Assembly: GCA_003453735.1 (NCBI GenBank)
Contig: DMNE01000124.1
Span: 7,289 to 15,172, forward strand
DNA: 7,884 nucleotides
Reading direction: 5' to 3'
Origin: Nitrospiraceae bacterium
GTDB taxonomy: Bacteria; Nitrospirota; Thermodesulfovibrionia; Thermodesulfovibrionales; UBA9159
Both the position numbers and the translations under genes were made by a program. A model generated the notes under the pieces. It searched no databases. It saw only the letters and a list, made by a program, of their open reading frames with translations, and was not told the origin of the DNA. Shown here in pieces: positions 6,412 to 7,884 of the stretch; position 1 is the first letter of the stretch; each line of letters begins with the position of its first letter.

Positions 6412-6536
6412 ACCATGCCGTACGGGTCATCGCTGTCTCACGCACCTCGATGAGGTTCACATTGCGGGAACTGTGAGCAGCCCTTCCGTCCTGTGTGTGA
6501 ATGTGTAAATCGCCCCATAGATTTTGAGGAGCCATA
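6412..6536. other. Unassigned spacer between znuB and the leu genes
   Basis: There is no convincing gene here. CACATT (6458-6463) pairs with AATGTG (6500-6505), enclosing GGAA/TTCC (6467-6470 with 6484-6487) and CTG/CAG (6471-6473 with 6478-6480). No T-run follows, so it is a poor terminator candidate. On the - strand a 44-codon frame (6535 down to 6401) contains DLHIHT, which resembles the first motif of PHP-domain proteins, but the rest does not match that family and the frame runs into the znuB 3' end. It may be decayed sequence or a small structured element. Confidence 0.35.
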
Positions 6537-6541
6537 GTGTT

Positions 6542-6547
6542 TATAAT
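6542..6547 (+). promoter_or_regulatory. Possible -10 box for leuDB
   Basis: A perfect TATAAT would place transcription start near 6554, about 28 nt before the leuD ATG. The -35 region at 16-18 bp spacing is poor; the nearest resemblance, TTGAGG at 6524-6529, is only 12 bp away. Promoter function is therefore uncertain. Confidence 0.35.
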
Positions 6548-6570
6548 AATGGTCATTCTTTTCGGGGATA

Positions 6571-6576
6571 GGGAGG
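6571..6576 (+). promoter_or_regulatory. Ribosome binding site fixing the leuD start
   Basis: GGGAGG lies 5 nt before the ATG at 6582. The frame is open upstream to an ATG at 6537, but those 15 extra residues precede the conserved LeuD beginning and that ATG has no Shine-Dalgarno site. The start is set at 6582. Confidence 0.75.
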
Positions 6577-6581
6577 CGGCC

Positions 6582-7085
6582 ATGATAGTGAAGGGCAGGG
6601 TGTGGAGATTCGGTGACGATGTGGACACCGATGCGATAATTCCCGCGAGGTATCTGAATACATCGGATCCCGCAGAGCTTGCAAAACATGTGATGGAAGA
6701 CGCAGATAAGAATTTCGCAACGAAGGTCCGAAAGGGTGATATTCTCAGTGCAGGAAAGAATTTTGGCTGCGGCTCTTCCCGTGAGCACGCACCTATCGCT
6801 ATAAAGGCTGCAGGCATACAGGCTGTCATCGCAAAAAGCTTCGCACGGATATTCTACAGGAATTCCTTTAATATTGGGCTCGCAATCTTTGAATCTATGG
6901 ACGCATCAGAAAAGATTGGGGAAGGAGATGTTGTTGAGATTGATGCTGACAACGGCATCATCAAAAATATCACAAAGGGTGAGCAGTACACAGCCAAGCC
7001 AATTCCCCTTTTCATGCAGGAGTTGATACGGGAAGGCGGATTGATCGAATGGACGAAAAAGAAAGTTAGAGGAGAGGTGGCATGA
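6582..7085 (+). CDS. leuD: 3-isopropylmalate dehydratase small subunit (LeuD)
   Basis: This 167-aa swivelling domain pairs with the iron-sulfur large subunit LeuC to isomerise 2-isopropylmalate to 3-isopropylmalate in leucine synthesis. Diagnostic features are [14 protein letters not shown] (12-25), [14 protein letters not shown] (58-71), which forms the substrate loop with SSREH, and [17 protein letters not shown] (84-100). The length and the early DVDTD motif fit the short archaeal-type LeuD/homoaconitase small-subunit group, not the ~200-aa E. coli type. Homoaconitase or another isomerase of this superfamily is possible, but the following gene favours leucine synthesis. The stop overlaps the leuB start by ATGA, implying coupling. 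LeuC is not adjacent in this window. Confidence 0.92.
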   Translation: MIVKGRVWRFGDDVDTDAIIPARYLNTSDPAELAKHVMEDADKNFATKVRKGDILSAGKNFGCGSSREHAPIAIKAAGIQAVIAKSFARIFYRNSFNIGLAIFESMDASEKIGEGDVVEIDADNGIIKNITKGEQYTAKPIPLFMQELIREGGLIEWTKKKVRGEVA

Positions 7086-7884
7086 GCAAGACTTATAAAG
7101 TGGCAGTTGTCCCTGGCGATGGAACGGGGCCGGAGGTGGTAGCGGAAGGCGTAAAGGTTCTCCATGCTGCATCAACGAGGTTTGCTTTCTCGCTCAGTTT
7201 CAGTCACTTCGATTTTGGCGGTGACAGGTTTCTGAAGACTGGTGAAACCCTGCCCGAAGGTTCGATAGATGAACTTAAGAAATACGATACGATGTACCTC
7301 GGCGCCATCGGGCATCCCGATGTGAAGCCCGGTATTCTCGAAAAGGGTATACTGCTGCGGTTGCGGTTTGAACTTGACCAGTATGTCAATCTCAGGCCTG
7401 TGAAGCTTTATCCAGGCATCGACTGTCCTCTGAAGGACAAAGGACCTGATGATATTGATTTCGTTGTCGTCCGGGAGAACACCGAGGGGCTCTATGCCGG
7501 AGCTGGCGGAGTTCTGAAAAGAGGAACTGCTGATGAGGTCGCTGTGCAGGAATCGATTAACACGCGTAAGGGCGTCGAGCGCTGTATCCGGTATGCTTTT
7601 GATTATTGCCGGAAGAGGAATAAGGCAAAAAAACTGACGCTTTGCGGCAAGACAAATGTGCTTACCTTTGCTTTTGACCTCTGGGAGAGGGCTTTTTACG
7701 AGGTCGCTAAGGAATATCCTGATATCAAGGCGGATTATGCGCATGTGGATGCGATAACCATGTGGTTTGTAAAAAACCCAGAGTGGTTTGATGTAATCGT
7801 TACGGACAATATGTTCGGCGATATCATCACCGACCTCGCCGCCGCTTTGCAGGGCGGGCTGGGCATGGCCGCCAGCGGCAACAT
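7082..7884 (+). CDS. leuB: 3-isopropylmalate dehydrogenase (LeuB), 3' end beyond window
   Basis: The first 267 residues are visible; the reading frame is open at the window edge and the family usually reaches 330-370 aa. It oxidatively decarboxylates 3-isopropylmalate with NAD in the cytoplasm, the step after LeuCD. Visible family motifs are [11 protein letters not shown] (10-20), GAIGHPDV (74-81), the substrate region with L91, L92, R95 and R105 in [15 protein letters not shown] (130-140), KTNVL (190-194), VDA (222-224) and [10 protein letters not shown] (242-251) with metal-binding Asp247 and Asp251. The paired leucines before Arg95 correspond to the hydrophobic pocket for the isopropyl group and argue for LeuB. 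The ENTEG form is shared with homoisocitrate, isocitrate and tartrate dehydrogenases, so substrate is supported mainly by the leuD overlap. GGAGAGG (7071-7077) is a strong ribosome site. Confidence 0.9.
   Translation, partial: MSKTYKVAVVPGDGTGPEVVAEGVKVLHAASTRFAFSLSFSHFDFGGDRFLKTGETLPEGSIDELKKYDTMYLGAIGHPDVKPGILEKGILLRLRFELDQYVNLRPVKLYPGIDCPLKDKGPDDIDFVVVRENTEGLYAGAGGVLKRGTADEVAVQESINTRKGVERCIRYAFDYCRKRNKAKKLTLCGKTNVLTFAFDLWERAFYEVAKEYPDIKADYAHVDAITMWFVKNPEWFDVIVTDNMFGDIITDLAAALQGGLGMAASGN

Noticed and set aside
6536..6829. The upstream part of a - strand open frame overlapping leuD.
   Set aside because: It is a shadow of leuD; only its tail in the intergenic gap was kept as an observation.
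7172..7744. 190-codon - strand open frame opposite leuB.
   Set aside because: The + strand encodes a clear LeuB with conserved motifs through the whole stretch.
1..7884. CRISPR array, tRNA, insertion sequence, integrase or toxin-antitoxin pair.
   Set aside because: No regularly spaced repeats, cloverleaf, transposase motifs or suitable small gene pairs were seen on either strand.

Overview
The window reads as an ordinary chromosomal segment of a Gram-negative, free-living bacterium of medium GC content. The cues are a bifunctional class A penicillin-binding protein, a lipoprotein-type zinc-binding protein, a compact FtsY without a long acidic N-domain, and an archaeal-type small isopropylmalate isomerase subunit followed by a LeuB of the ENTEG subtype. 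That mix fits Nitrospirota (Thermodesulfovibrionia-like) or Desulfobacterota-like lineages. This placement is inference from protein style, not from a marker gene.

Layout. Positions 1-331 hold no gene: a strong, probably bidirectional intrinsic terminator (43-80) and a candidate promoter (157-186) lead into ftsY (332-1237, +). The gene for a PBP1A-type peptidoglycan synthase (1206-3062, -) is convergent with ftsY, and their 3' ends overlap by 32 bp. A gap of 383 bp (3063-3445) separates the PBP gene from a divergent zinc operon. This gap is unusually rich in inverted repeats, including a nested ~80-nt imperfect hairpin (3274-3353). It ends in a good sigma70-type promoter with an AT-rich operator-like inverted repeat over its -10 end.

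The zinc operon (3446-6411, +) is tightly packed: a Fur/Zur-family regulator, ZnuA (zinc-binding lipoprotein), ZnuC (ATPase) and ZnuB (permease), with 11-nt and 10-nt overlaps and a 2-nt gap. The expected logic is that zinc-loaded Zur represses its own operon, and zinc starvation releases synthesis of the high-affinity importer. After a 170-bp gap with a TATAAT box come leuD (6582-7085) and leuB (7082 to the window end, truncated by the window edge), coupled by an ATGA overlap. They encode two successive enzymes of leucine biosynthesis; leuC, the partner of leuD, is not next to them here.

I found no CRISPR array, tRNA, rRNA, insertion sequence or phage gene, and no clear novel multi-gene system. 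The parts least explained by known features are the structured intergenic segment 3099-3390 and the short segment 6412-6536.
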